Assembly: GCA_013151965.1 (NCBI GenBank)
Contig: JAADHF010000086.1
Coordinates: 1 to 33,277, forward strand
Direction: 5' to 3'
DNA length: 33,277 nt
DNA from: Spirochaetota bacterium
GTDB taxonomy: Bacteria > Spirochaetota > Spirochaetia > SZUA-6
In this document: positions 8,959 through 17,044 of the stretch, in pieces
How positions within the stretch are numbered: position 1 is the first letter of the stretch
How the letters are laid out: each line of letters begins with the position of its first letter
The notes under the pieces: model-generated
What the model was told of the DNA's origin: nothing
Seen by the model: the letters and a program-made list of their open reading frames with translations, nothing else
Database searches by the model: none
Position numbers and translations under genes: made by a program

Positions 8959-9162
8959 AGTTCCCTCCCAAACACTGCAAATAATTATGAAATGTTTTCA
9001 ATACAAGCAGATAGGCTTTACAAGCAGCAGTACGCGGATAAAGAATGCAAGTCTTAACCTGTCTCGTTTTTCTCCGCTTTTTAAGCGGAAGATTGCAGGG
9101 AAAAAGTATAAAAAATTATGGATATAAAAGCAACAATATAAAAAAGATATTTTTAAGAAAAA
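8959..9162 (-). promoter_or_regulatory. nrdJ upstream region with small inverted repeats
   Basis: This 204-base AT-rich gap lies between the HDOD gene and nrdJ, both on minus, so it should contain the nrdJ promoter. A perfect 7-base-pair hairpin with a three-base loop sits at 9073-9089 and is not followed by a T run on either strand. A small inverted repeat with TGAAA and TTTCA arms lies at 8988-9000, about 30 bases upstream of the start. Either could be an operator. Neither matches an NrdR box that I can recognise, and no promoter hexamer pair stands out. Confidence 0.3.
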
Positions 9163-10020
9163 TCACTTAATTCCGAATAGTGCCTGACAATCGTGAAACA
9201 GAGTATCCTTTTTAAGTTCTCTGAAAAAGTTGGTTTCGTAGTATTCGGCATCCTCTTTTTTTAGACAGCTGTAGGGAAGAATTTTTTCATAAAGCTCCCT
9301 TTTCGTATCGGTAAATACTCCGAAACCAAGTTTTTCCGCAAGCAAATCGGCTACCGAAATGGTTATTACCAGGCTCTTATGAGGAGAAGTTATGTTAAGG
9401 CTTGCATGTTCCATAGCAGTATCGAAATACTGCCTTGGGAAATTCCACTTCTCGAGAATTGCAGCACCGACTTCCCTGTGATCGGATCCGAATTCATTCT
9501 TCTCCATTTTCTCCAGGAACCTGCCCGTTTCCTGCTCTATTTTAAGAATTTCCATGTACTTTTTACTGTCATAGTTAAAGAATACAGCCTGCCCGATATC
9601 ATGCAGAAGGCCGCTTAAAAAGGCCTCTTCCGCCATATCATTTCTTCTGCAGCGTATCGCTATATTTTTCGCAAAAAAAGCGGTAATAAGGCTGTGCTTC
9701 CAGAAAGTATTATGAAATACCGATTTCTTCATTCTTAAAAAGAAATTGGATGCGGTAACGAGCAGTACAAGACTTTTTATATTTTTAAAACCCAGGAGAG
9801 TTATTGCCATCTGCAGATTCTTTATCTCCCGCTGCCTTGCATATAGTGCCGAATTTGCAATTTTTAATATCTTTGCCGTTAACCCGGGATCGACCTTTAT
9901 TATATTTTCCAGTTCCTTAAACGAAATATCAAGACTATCCTCCGCTATACTTAAGATCTTAGATGCCACTTCCGGCATAACGGGAAGGTCTTTCATGTAT
10001 TGGATATATTTAATTGGCAA
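9163..10020 (-). CDS. HDOD-domain signalling protein (TTG start)
   Basis: This 285-residue protein is essentially one HDOD domain. It begins with the typical LPVMPEVASKILSIAED helix, followed by VDPGLTAKILKIANSA and the LLGFKNIKSLVLLV segment. The degenerate HD-like SGLLHDIGQAVFF motif is near residue 140. HDOD proteins are non-catalytic or poorly characterised regulators in chemotaxis, c-di-GMP and stress circuits. No GGDEF, EAL or receiver domain is attached, so its partner is unknown. The start is TTG: a perfect AGGAGG lies eight bases upstream, and that motif is formed by the last two Gly codons of the preceding lipoprotein gene, which stops five bases before. An ATG at codon 9 lacks a ribosome binding site. 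The tight spacing argues for co-expression with the lipoprotein. Confidence 0.85.
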   Translation of the reverse strand: MPIKYIQYMKDLPVMPEVASKILSIAEDSLDISFKELENIIKVDPGLTAKILKIANSALYARQREIKNLQMAITLLGFKNIKSLVLLVTASNFFLRMKKSVFHNTFWKHSLITAFFAKNIAIRCRRNDMAEEAFLSGLLHDIGQAVFFNYDSKKYMEILKIEQETGRFLEKMEKNEFGSDHREVGAAILEKWNFPRQYFDTAMEHASLNITSPHKSLVITISVADLLAEKLGFGVFTDTKRELYEKILPYSCLKKEDAEYYETNFFRELKKDTLFHDCQALFGIK

Positions 10021-10024
10021 CTGA

Positions 10025-11797
10025 TTATCCTCCTGAATTTTCTGCCTGTTTAAACTCTATATTAAAATCATCACCGCCTCTGACACCTGCATTTTCCCAT
10101 AGATATCTCTGCAGCTTCTCATAGGTCTTTCTAAAATGATCGGGATACAGAGCTGAAAAACCATTTAATAGTTTATCCTTTTTATTGTCATAAAATTTAA
10201 CCATCTTCGGAATAATGTAATCTCCGAAGTATCTTACCGCATCCCTTTCCCTCTGCTGAAAGAGATATGCCTGAAATTCATTTACAACAAGATACTTATT
10301 ATTAATATCGTACTTTTTCCAGTCTAGAAATAGTTTCCAGAACTTTTTTTCCGTATCTGACAGCATATCCCATACTTTAAAGCACGATTTCCTGTATCCC
10401 GGCACGGAAAAAAATATACCATGAAAACTTTCATGAGTTAACAGCAGTTTACGCAGAATAGCAGATGAATTCTGTGATATTGATATAAGTCCTCCGGTAC
10501 CTGCTACAATATTATCTCCTTTTACTTTTATTATTCCATTTTTTATCAGAATCTTCTTAAGCAGTTCTTCCGCCGGAATCAGTCCGATATTATCCTGACC
10601 GGCCTTATTAAAAAAACCGGCAAGATCTGCAGCCCTGTAATCATGGGCATTGTATCCGTGCAGGTTTGTAATTTTTTTTTCATCAGGAATTGTACCAGCA
10701 AATCCTTTCTTCTCCACAAAAAAAGCGATTCGTTTTAATAATCTGCTCTGAATACCATAATCGGCCGTATCCAGGACCAGAATATGCGGAAAAAGATTCC
10801 ACGAGTAAAATTCAAATTCCTTTCTTCTCCATTTAGCCCTGTTGTATTTTAAAATACTTCCCAGATCAGCAGGCAGCGGTACCATGGAGTTTTTTTCACC
10901 TGATATAGCTGTTGTAATAAACAGACCTGTTAAACCTGTACCTGTACTTTCACCGGAAATATTCTTTTCTGCTGCATGAGGAATTCTCATTTTTGACAGG
11001 ATAAGGCCGGGGAAAAATCCGATAGTACCCGGATACAGAAACACTCTCGATTTCCCGGGGGGTACATTAACTTTTAAGAGAACATGCTCCCCGGTACTGC
11101 CGCCCTTAATATTTATAATAAACGAAACAGGTTCTCCGAAATCGCCGCTTTTAAATGCAAGCCCGATCCGCCAGAAAGCCCCGGAATTTACAGCATTAAA
11201 TTCCGGATTCGGTTTTAATATCCGCACGGAAAGTTCTTTAAAATACCCGTTTCCTAACTTTTCCGGTTTTAATATTTTTATCCCCGAACCAATAATAAGC
11301 GTACCATCTTTAAAATAGAAACCTCTTTCATCGCCGGTAATGCCCGCATCGAGAATACCTGCTGCAAAATCCTTAAGACCATCCGGCCTGCCTTCCGCAG
11401 CAGGTGTTTCCGCTGTTTTTGTGCCGCTTACTGCAAAACCCCACACTGGAAGGTCCGCAGGCAGAGAAATAAGATATTTAACAGGAACAGATCCGTTTTC
11501 CGGCACTATTCCGGAAGCCGAAACATTATTTCGAGATGAAAGCACAGAAATATTTAAAGGGGAATTATTCCGCATATACTTTAAAAAAAAAGCTTTTCCC
11601 TTACCCGAATCTTTAACCGCCGGTTTTAATTTGTACAAATACTTATTACGGTTATTACTCAGCACAAATACGCTGTGCCGTCTGTCCGCACTGTCTTTAA
11701 ATTCGAGACCCTTTACCCGGTAAAAGCAGGAAGAGAGAAAAAGCAATAATGGCAGAATGGTAATTAATTTTCTTATCCGGCCGCCGGTGTCCGACAA
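10025..11797 (-). CDS. Large lipoprotein with an HExxH zinc-peptidase-like motif
   Basis: The 590-residue protein starts with basic residues, a hydrophobic stretch and a lipobox (LSSC, Cys24), so it should be an exported lipoprotein. The middle is beta-rich and low in recognisable motifs. Near the C-terminus is THESFHG (H455, E456, H459), a HExxH zinc signature, followed 48 residues later by NEFQAY (E507 and Y511). That order fits a gluzincin-like metallopeptidase with Glu as third ligand. I do not recognise the family, so peptidase activity is an inference from these residues. The start is TTG with a modest AAGG site seven bases upstream. It lies between the nucleotidyltransferase-like gene (9-base gap) and the HDOD gene (4-base gap), suggesting a three-gene operon. 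Confidence 0.72.
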   Translation of the reverse strand: MSDTGGRIRKLITILPLLLFLSSCFYRVKGLEFKDSADRRHSVFVLSNNRNKYLYKLKPAVKDSGKGKAFFLKYMRNNSPLNISVLSSRNNVSASGIVPENGSVPVKYLISLPADLPVWGFAVSGTKTAETPAAEGRPDGLKDFAAGILDAGITGDERGFYFKDGTLIIGSGIKILKPEKLGNGYFKELSVRILKPNPEFNAVNSGAFWRIGLAFKSGDFGEPVSFIINIKGGSTGEHVLLKVNVPPGKSRVFLYPGTIGFFPGLILSKMRIPHAAEKNISGESTGTGLTGLFITTAISGEKNSMVPLPADLGSILKYNRAKWRRKEFEFYSWNLFPHILVLDTADYGIQSRLLKRIAFFVEKKGFAGTIPDEKKITNLHGYNAHDYRAADLAGFFNKAGQDNIGLIPAEELLKKILIKNGIIKVKGDNIVAGTGGLISISQNSSAILRKLLLTHESFHGIFFSVPGYRKSCFKVWDMLSDTEKKFWKLFLDWKKYDINNKYLVVNEFQAYLFQQRERDAVRYFGDYIIPKMVKFYDNKKDKLLNGFSALYPDHFRKTYEKLQRYLWENAGVRGGDDFNIEFKQAENSGG

Positions 11798-11806
11798 TAT
11801 TTTACC

Positions 11807-12613
11807 TTAAGAAGAATGTATAAAAGACGTAGGTGTTATCGAGAAAAAATCTTTTACAATAAGCTCTGCAATTTCCCTTTTTTTCCCAAGATCCAGCATA
11901 TCATCATAACGTAGAAAACTTTCAAATCTTCCGTAAAAACCATCGGGCAGATCCGTAAAACCGTTTATTTTCCCGGAAATCATTCTTCCCGAAGGTTCGA
12001 ACTCTCTATGTAAAGCAAAAATCAGACTTGCCAGGTATTTTAAAAATGCAGCTGCGGATATTATAAAAAAATGATTATCATTTCTGTAGGCTGCCGCCCC
12101 AAGGTCGCTTAAGACCGATTCGAGCTGGCATTTAGAGGAATCGATTACCCCCCTCCAGAAGTTCTCCGGTATACTTTTAAGTTCTTTCCTTATATTTTCC
12201 AGCCGTGCGGTTCTGCTGTAGAGCGATATTCCGTTTTTAATCCTGTAAAACATATTTGTACCATTTTCCCTGTAAACCCACTGATTATCTTTTATCCTCT
12301 TAAGTATTATCTCGATCCTTGTCAGGCTTATGCAGTTAACCATTACGGGCAATTCATCGATTAAAAATCTATCCTCAGGGTAAACAGGTGAAGTTTCGAA
12401 AGCCTGCGGATTTCCGTATATATACTTCCTGTCATTCGCAGGCAATAACGGTCCGGAATAAATAATATCCAGATCGATACTAAAGTAAGGATCATATACT
12501 CCGATTTCCGCTGCCTCTCCAAGTATAACAGCTTCGGCTCCGGTCCATTTAACGATAGCTGAAGTTAATACTTCGGCAATTTTTATAACTTTATTTCTCA
12601 TTTCCTTCTCCAT
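11807..12613 (-). CDS. Nucleotidyltransferase-like protein (DUF4037-type pattern)
   Basis: With the start chosen here the protein has 268 residues. The N-terminal part carries a polymerase-beta-superfamily-like signature: a Gly-containing ILGEAAEIG segment followed by the SIDLDI acidic pair (D47 and D49 in this numbering), then strands and a helical C-terminal half. The gene resembles DUF4037-type nucleotidyltransferases, whose substrates are unknown. I am moderately sure of the fold and not of activity. The frame is open up to an ATG at 12640. However, the ATG at 12613 has AAGAGG directly upstream, and a TATAAT for the divergent kinase gene lies in the extra codons. An ATG at 12601 with GGAG upstream is a third option. 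It is first in the run with the lipoprotein and HDOD genes. Confidence 0.6.
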   Translation of the reverse strand: MEKEMRNKVIKIAEVLTSAIVKWTGAEAVILGEAAEIGVYDPYFSIDLDIIYSGPLLPANDRKYIYGNPQAFETSPVYPEDRFLIDELPVMVNCISLTRIEIILKRIKDNQWVYRENGTNMFYRIKNGISLYSRTARLENIRKELKSIPENFWRGVIDSSKCQLESVLSDLGAAAYRNDNHFFIISAAAFLKYLASLIFALHREFEPSGRMISGKINGFTDLPDGFYGRFESFLRYDDMLDLGKKREIAELIVKDFFSITPTSFIHSS

Positions 12614-12635
12614 TAACCTCTTATTATTGTATAAT
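12606..12635 (+). promoter_or_regulatory. Possible promoter of the histidine kinase gene
   Basis: A consensus TATAAT at 12630-12635 sits 39 bases before the kinase ATG. The best upstream partner is TTCTCC (12606-12611, 18-base spacer), which matches -35 consensus poorly. On the complementary strand the same spot reads TATTAT and could serve the divergent nucleotidyltransferase-like gene only if that gene used one of its downstream starts. Confidence 0.35.
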
Positions 12636-12674
12636 AGCATAAATTATTTTTAAAAAAAAGAGTCAGGAGGGAAT

Positions 12675-14084
12675 ATGGCGGGCAAATCCACCATACGGAT
12701 AAAGAAAAAAAGTTTGCACAAACTCTGGATACCCCTTCTGCCGGTCTGGATCGCTTCACTAACTCTTGCCGGGATATCCATTGAGGTATTTTCCGGCGCT
12801 ATCATGCCGGTATTTATTTTACTGCTTTTCTCCAGTATCTGCGGTTCTTTTACGCTCTACTTTTTTATTAAAGACTTCTTCGGTAATAAAAGCCTGGAAA
12901 CCAGAGCAACTCAACTGGAGGCGGTTCATAAAATTATTCAGAAAGCCGGAAAGTCCCTTGAGCTTCGGGAAACGCTCGATACGATTACAGAGGTAACGGT
13001 AGAGGTCACAGGTGTACGCGGATGCTCGATTAAACTCTTCGATCCGGAAACAGGAACAATGAGAGTAAGGTCGATAGCCGGTTTAAGAAGAAAAGTATCC
13101 GATCTTTCCGTAGATGTAGCTGAAAACATCTATCACCGCGGGCTGGTAAACGGTCATCCCGTATTTGTCGAGGATGCCCTTAAAAAGGATTTCCCGGAAT
13201 TAGACGATGAAATGGAATCACTTATCTGTGTTCCCTTAAGAATCGAAAACAAACCGTTAGGCGCCCTGTGCGTTTACGGAGAAAAAGGGGAACAACTGTC
13301 TTCGGATATGACCGACTTCCTTGCAAGTCTCGGGGAACTTGTAACACTCTCAATAGCAAATGCAACTGTTTTTGAAAGCCTTAAAAAACTGGATCAGGCT
13401 AAAACATGGTTTCTCTTAAAAGCCTCCCATGAGTTAAAATCGCCCTTAAGCGCCATACGTTCTATTGCAAGGACACTTGTCGACGAGTATATAGGAAAGC
13501 TCAATGAAAAACAAAAAGAGATGCTCCTGAGGATCGACCACAGGGCAAAAGCACTTTCCGAAATAGTTAACGATCTTATTACTCTCGTCAAGGACAGAGC
13601 AGAGATATCCTTTTCCGAAAGAGAAAAGGTTAATCTCTACGATATCGTGGCTGACAGTGTTGAATTTTACCATTCGCGGGCAGAGGAAAAGGGCATTGCC
13701 CTGGAAATAATATGTCCGGGTAAAGAATCGGTAATCTACGGAAGAAGAGAAGGACTGGAATCCATCATTACAAACCTCCTCTCAAATGCCATTAAATACA
13801 CGGACAGAGGCGGTAAAATAACCCTTAGAATGATCGAAGAGGGAGATCAGGTAGTCATAGAGGTAAGCGATACAGGCATAGGAATACCGGAAAAAGAACA
13901 GCAGAAAATGTTCAGTGAATTTTTCCGTGCAAGCAATGCAAAACAGATTACCGAAGCAGGGACAGGGCTCGGCCTTGCAATTGTAAAGGCAAATGTCGAC
14001 AGGAACGGCGGCAAAATAGAATTTACCAGCAAAGAAGGCAAAGGCACAACTTTCAGGGTTACCTTAAAAAGGATAGGTAAATAG
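12675..14084 (+). CDS. Membrane-anchored GAF-domain sensor histidine kinase
   Basis: This 469-residue kinase has two closely spaced N-terminal membrane helices (about 15-65) with almost no periplasmic loop. A GAF domain follows (about 85-225), then HisKA with the H-box SHELKSPL (His252), and a HATPase_c domain with N-box (TNLLSNAIKYTDRGG), G1 (DTGIGIP) and G2 (GTGLGLAIVKANV). All catalytic motifs are intact. The lack of an external sensor and the GAF module point to an intracellular or membrane signal, possibly a small ligand. No response regulator gene is adjacent, so it is an orphan kinase here. AGGAGG precedes the ATG. It is followed after five bases by a small gene that may be co-translated. 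Confidence 0.95.
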   Translation: MAGKSTIRIKKKSLHKLWIPLLPVWIASLTLAGISIEVFSGAIMPVFILLLFSSICGSFTLYFFIKDFFGNKSLETRATQLEAVHKIIQKAGKSLELRETLDTITEVTVEVTGVRGCSIKLFDPETGTMRVRSIAGLRRKVSDLSVDVAENIYHRGLVNGHPVFVEDALKKDFPELDDEMESLICVPLRIENKPLGALCVYGEKGEQLSSDMTDFLASLGELVTLSIANATVFESLKKLDQAKTWFLLKASHELKSPLSAIRSIARTLVDEYIGKLNEKQKEMLLRIDHRAKALSEIVNDLITLVKDRAEISFSEREKVNLYDIVADSVEFYHSRAEEKGIALEIICPGKESVIYGRREGLESIITNLLSNAIKYTDRGGKITLRMIEEGDQVVIEVSDTGIGIPEKEQQKMFSEFFRASNAKQITEAGTGLGLAIVKANVDRNGGKIEFTSKEGKGTTFRVTLKRIGK

Positions 14085-14089
14085 CAATT

Positions 14090-14623
14090 ATGGAAATTAC
14101 ATTTCTTGCAGTTTTTCCGCTGTCCAATCTTAAGGATCAGCTTAACAAGCTGAAAAAAAACATCTTTGCCGCAACCGGAGAGTACTGTACAATGGCCCTG
14201 CCTCCTTTTATACCTGTAAGTCTGCTGGAAATTCAAAGGAACAGGAACACAACCATTAATCTCATTAAATCACTGTCAAAAACCGGGAAGGATGTAAAAC
14301 ATTTAAAAACAGGCAGCCTTAAAATGGCCGGCAATCTGCTCTATCTCGAAATTCTAACAGGAGACTTCTGGTTAAGCCTTAACAAATTATTCGGCAGCAC
14401 ATCTTCTGCGCAGCCGGTTATTAAACCTTATAAGGGATTTTTCTTAGGCTGTCTTCATAAACCGCTTAAAAAACTCAAAGCACAGGAGTACGGAATAAGT
14501 ATCCCGGAATCCTTTTCCAAATTCTCAACAGGTATAATACAGATTACCTTTCCGGAAGCAGGTACCTGGGAGAGAGTCTATTGGAATTTCGAGATCATAA
14601 AAAAAAATATCCGTGCATGGTAA
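14090..14623 (+). CDS. Unknown protein with a possible degenerate 2H-phosphoesterase (LigT-like) fold
   Basis: I do not recognise this 177-residue protein with certainty. Two segments are placed like the two HxT/S motifs of 2H phosphoesterases (2'-5' RNA ligase/cyclic phosphodiesterase family): LPPFIPVSLL near residue 40 and KPYKGFFLGCL near residue 118. The usual His is Phe in both, so, if the fold is right, the catalytic residues are gone and it would be a binding or regulatory protein. There is no signal peptide or clear membrane segment. The start lies five bases after the kinase stop and lacks a good ribosome binding site, so translation is probably coupled to the kinase. It converges with the lipoate-ligase-family gene, ten bases away. 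The fold assignment is a hypothesis from pattern only. Confidence 0.6.
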   Translation: MEITFLAVFPLSNLKDQLNKLKKNIFAATGEYCTMALPPFIPVSLLEIQRNRNTTINLIKSLSKTGKDVKHLKTGSLKMAGNLLYLEILTGDFWLSLNKLFGSTSSAQPVIKPYKGFFLGCLHKPLKKLKAQEYGISIPESFSKFSTGIIQITFPEAGTWERVYWNFEIIKKNIRAW

Positions 14624-14633
14624 AAAAGATTAA

Positions 14634-15257
14634 TTAAAGCGTTTCTATTCTTTGCCTTATTGTTTCCCTTATCCTTTCCGTTATCAGCAATACGGAAACC
14701 GCATATCCTTCTTCCGACAGAGTTGTACAAAATTCCGAGTGCCCTCTTCCGCTTCTGTAATCCGGAACTCTGTCCGGAAACCTTAAGTATCTATCAAACA
14801 GATTTTTATCATTATTCACCAGGAGACTGCCCTGGTAAAAGAGAACATATTTTCTTCTGTACAATGACGAGCCTAAGATCTTTTTCCTGCCGACAGCAAG
14901 ATCGGATATACCCGCATGTTCTATGCTGCCGATTCCCGCTGAGGTAAGGGCATCCATAATCCACCGGTTAATTTCTCTCATAAACTTAACATTTTTAAAA
15001 CGGGTGCTCACCCTTTTAGCAAGGGCGACTACAATCTGTCCGGGAGAAAGTACAACAGTTCCCCCGCCTCCCTTCCGCCTTAATACGGGAATTCCATCTG
15101 TCTCCGCACGATCGAGGTAAAGCTCCCGCTCTGCTTTACCACCGGCACCGAGAACGATATGTACACCGGACGGTTCATACACTCGATAGGCCGGAGAGCC
15201 GCCATTTAATACAGATACCAGAATATCTTCATTAACGGTTTCAAAGGTACTATGCAT
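14634..15257 (-). CDS. Lipoate-protein ligase A / octanoyltransferase family protein
   Basis: This 207-residue protein is one biotin/lipoate A/B protein ligase domain. The RRKGGGGTVV motif (about 60-69) and the GISDLAVGRKKILGSS segment (about 116-131, with the conserved Lys at 125/126) are the family's substrate-binding and lysine motifs. Members attach lipoate or octanoate to the E2/H-protein of oxo-acid dehydrogenases or the glycine cleavage system. It is much shorter than E. coli LplA (about 340 residues) and lacks its C-terminal domain, closer to single-domain LplA-N, LipM or LipL. Ligase and octanoyl-transferase cannot be separated from sequence alone. No obvious ribosome binding site precedes the ATG, but the upstream mutase stop is 13 bases away, so coupling is likely. 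Confidence 0.82.
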   Translation of the reverse strand: MHSTFETVNEDILVSVLNGGSPAYRVYEPSGVHIVLGAGGKAERELYLDRAETDGIPVLRRKGGGGTVVLSPGQIVVALAKRVSTRFKNVKFMREINRWIMDALTSAGIGSIEHAGISDLAVGRKKILGSSLYRRKYVLFYQGSLLVNNDKNLFDRYLRFPDRVPDYRSGRGHSEFCTTLSEEGYAVSVLLITERIRETIRQRIETL

Positions 15258-15270
15258 AGATTTTTAAGCA

Positions 15271-16467
15271 TTAGGCGCCGTATTTCTTTAACTTCCCCGC
15301 ATACGACAGGGCAAGACGGATGAGCATTTCTCCCGGTATATTACTCCATAACCCTTTTGCACATGACCTTTCTCCGAAATGGCTTACATCGTCGGGACGA
15401 ATACCTTCCGCATGAATAAGGAAAGGCACAGGGTGCCCGCTGTGAGCTTTAAGAAAGGCAGGTGTGGAATGATCACCTGTAATTATAAGTACATCCGGTT
15501 TAAGCTCTAAAAGTTCCGGCAGAAAGGCATCGACCTTTTCTATCTCTGAAACCTTGGCATTAAAATTGCCGTCCTCGCCTTTAGAGTCCGTATATTTATG
15601 ATGAACAAAGAAAAAATCATGCCTGCTCCAGTTGATCTTAAGCGCCTCCGCCTGATCTTCGAGTGTGGTAAGTCCTTCTATGATATCCATTCCGAGAAGC
15701 CGGCTTATTCCCTTGTAATCCGGGTAAACGGCAAGTGCGGCAGGATTCAGTTTGTACTGATCCTTCATGGAAGGAATATGAGGAAGTTCTGCAAAACCCC
15801 TCATTAATATAGTATTGGCAGGTTTGCTGTTTTTAAGTATCTTATTAACCTGTAGAACAAACTCCGCTGTAATCTCCGCCATTCTTCGGCCATCTTCCGC
15901 AGTCGGCCGGGGATTAAGGGGTTTAACACCGGTAGCCTGCGGGTCCGTATCCGCAACTTTATCCGAAAGACCTTCCCCTTTAAAAACAACCACCGCCCTG
16001 TAATCCTTTACCGGCTGCACCGATACTTTGACTCCTTCGATATCTATACTCTTAAGCATATCACAAAGTTCCGCACATTTTTCGGTCGGTATCCTTCCAG
16101 CTCTCCTGTCCGTAATATTGCCGCCGCTGTCCTTAGTTGCAAAATTAATTCTTGCCGCAACATCTCCGGCTTTCATCGGAAAATTTATTCCCATAGCTGC
16201 TACTACCCCCCTGCCTATGGAATAGTCGAAGGGATTATAGCCAAACAGGGAAAAGTGGCCTGGAGCGGATCCCGGTGTTATCCCTATGCCGAGAGGAGTC
16301 TGCAGACCGCACTCCGATTCCATAGCAAGAGCATCCATTACCGGAGTCTTTGCCGTTTCAAGCTCGGTTTTCCCGCCCTTCTCCATGGGAAGGCCTCCCA
16401 GCCCGTCCATGACCAGAAGAACGATCTTTTTATCATTCTTAACAGCAAGCTCTTTTACAATATTCAT
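15271..16467 (-). CDS. apgM: 2,3-bisphosphoglycerate-independent phosphoglycerate mutase, archaeal type
   Basis: This cytoplasmic glycolytic enzyme interconverts 3- and 2-phosphoglycerate using metal ions. Visible motifs of the alkaline-phosphatase superfamily member ApgM are VMDGLGG (metal Asp, D21), the nucleophile region GSAPGHFSLFGYNPF, HKYTDSKGEDGNF, and the metal-binding ITGDHSTPAFLKAHSGHPVPF. The 398-residue length matches the family. I chose the ATG at 16467 because AGGAGG lies eight bases upstream. The frame extends to a TTG at 16545, but that would overlap the CoA-binding gene and has no Shine-Dalgarno. No bacterial-type dPGM or iPGM gene is in the window. Confidence 0.9.
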   Translation of the reverse strand: MNIVKELAVKNDKKIVLLVMDGLGGLPMEKGGKTELETAKTPVMDALAMESECGLQTPLGIGITPGSAPGHFSLFGYNPFDYSIGRGVVAAMGINFPMKAGDVAARINFATKDSGGNITDRRAGRIPTEKCAELCDMLKSIDIEGVKVSVQPVKDYRAVVVFKGEGLSDKVADTDPQATGVKPLNPRPTAEDGRRMAEITAEFVLQVNKILKNSKPANTILMRGFAELPHIPSMKDQYKLNPAALAVYPDYKGISRLLGMDIIEGLTTLEDQAEALKINWSRHDFFFVHHKYTDSKGEDGNFNAKVSEIEKVDAFLPELLELKPDVLIITGDHSTPAFLKAHSGHPVPFLIHAEGIRPDDVSHFGERSCAKGLWSNIPGEMLIRLALSYAGKLKKYGA

Positions 16468-16513
16468 TAATACTACCTCCTGCCGCATCAATCCGAAAAT
16501 AAACGCATGCATA

Positions 16514-16924
16514 TCATCCGAAAAAATGCGAATGTGTTGTTGCAATACACCTGTTCATAATAACCGCAATACCATTATCCTCTGCAAGCCTTGCCGCCCT
16601 CTCATTGTTAACTCCGAGCTGCATCCATACAGCCTTCGCATGAATCTTTACAGCCTCTTCGACATGAGGATAAACAAACTCCGATCTCCGGAATATATTA
16701 ACTATATCCACATCTTCCGGCACAGAGATAAGATCCGCATATACCCTCTCGCCAAGGATTTTATTCCCCGCCTCTTTAGGGTTCACGGGAATAATTTTAT
16801 ACCCTCTGGATTTAAGATAGGACGCAACCCAATGGCTTGTCCTTAAAGGATCGGACGACAATCCGACAACGGCAATTGTATCAGCGGCTTCAAGAATGGC
16901 TTTTATATCCAATTTGCTACTCAC
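16514..16924 (-). CDS. CoA-binding domain protein (YccU-type)
   Basis: This 136-residue single-domain protein has a Rossmann fold of the CoA-binding type: TIAVVGLSSDPLRTSHWVASYLKSRGYKIIPVNP at the N-terminus, then VDIVNIFRRSEFV and AVWMQLGVNNERAARLAEDNGI. Small proteins of this type occur widely and probably bind CoA or acyl-CoA; no reaction is established. The start is a GTG at 16924 with no Shine-Dalgarno. A TTGACC hexamer about 40 bases upstream with a weak partner near the start suggests a very short leader. The next gene downstream on the same strand is apgM, 46 bases on, and they may share a transcript. Confidence 0.82.
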   Translation of the reverse strand: MSSKLDIKAILEAADTIAVVGLSSDPLRTSHWVASYLKSRGYKIIPVNPKEAGNKILGERVYADLISVPEDVDIVNIFRRSEFVYPHVEEAVKIHAKAVWMQLGVNNERAARLAEDNGIAVIMNRCIATTHSHFFG

Positions 16925-16984
16925 AATAATTAGATTAAGTTAACTTTATCATACTGCCGGGTCAAGCACACTTTTAAAAAATAT

Positions 16985-17012
16985 TTGCAAATTGTACCGA
17001 TTTATGTATAAT
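16985..17012 (+). promoter_or_regulatory. Sigma-70-type promoter of the small lipoprotein gene
   Basis: TTGCAA at 16985-16990 and a perfect TATAAT at 17007-17012 are separated by 16 bases. TG lies directly before the -10 hexamer. The leader to the ATG at 17045 is about 25-30 bases and includes a strong GGGAGG ribosome binding site. The divergent CoA-binding gene starts about 60 bases to the left. Confidence 0.6.
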
Positions 17013-17044
17013 CGTTAATAAACGTTTATAAGGGAGGCTGTATT

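Noticed and set aside
9073..9089. Hairpin downstream of the HDOD gene considered as an intrinsic terminator
   Set aside because: No T run follows on either strand, so it was noted only as a structured element of the nrdJ upstream region.
8959..9162. Cobalamin riboswitch expected upstream of the B12-dependent reductase
   Set aside because: I looked for a B12 box and the typical conserved core and did not see it; the region is short and AT-rich.
12614..12640. Longer start for the nucleotidyltransferase-like gene at the ATG at 12640
   Set aside because: The extra nine codons contain a TATAAT for the divergent gene and the ATG at 12613 has AAGAGG directly upstream.
16468..16545. N-terminal extension of the phosphoglycerate mutase frame to a TTG at 16545
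   Set aside because: It would overlap the CoA-binding gene and lacks a Shine-Dalgarno; AGGAGG supports the ATG at 16467, which gives the family's usual length.
16286..16846. Plus-strand open frame of 186 codons across apgM and the CoA-binding gene
   Set aside because: It is antisense to two well-recognised genes and contains no protein-family signal.
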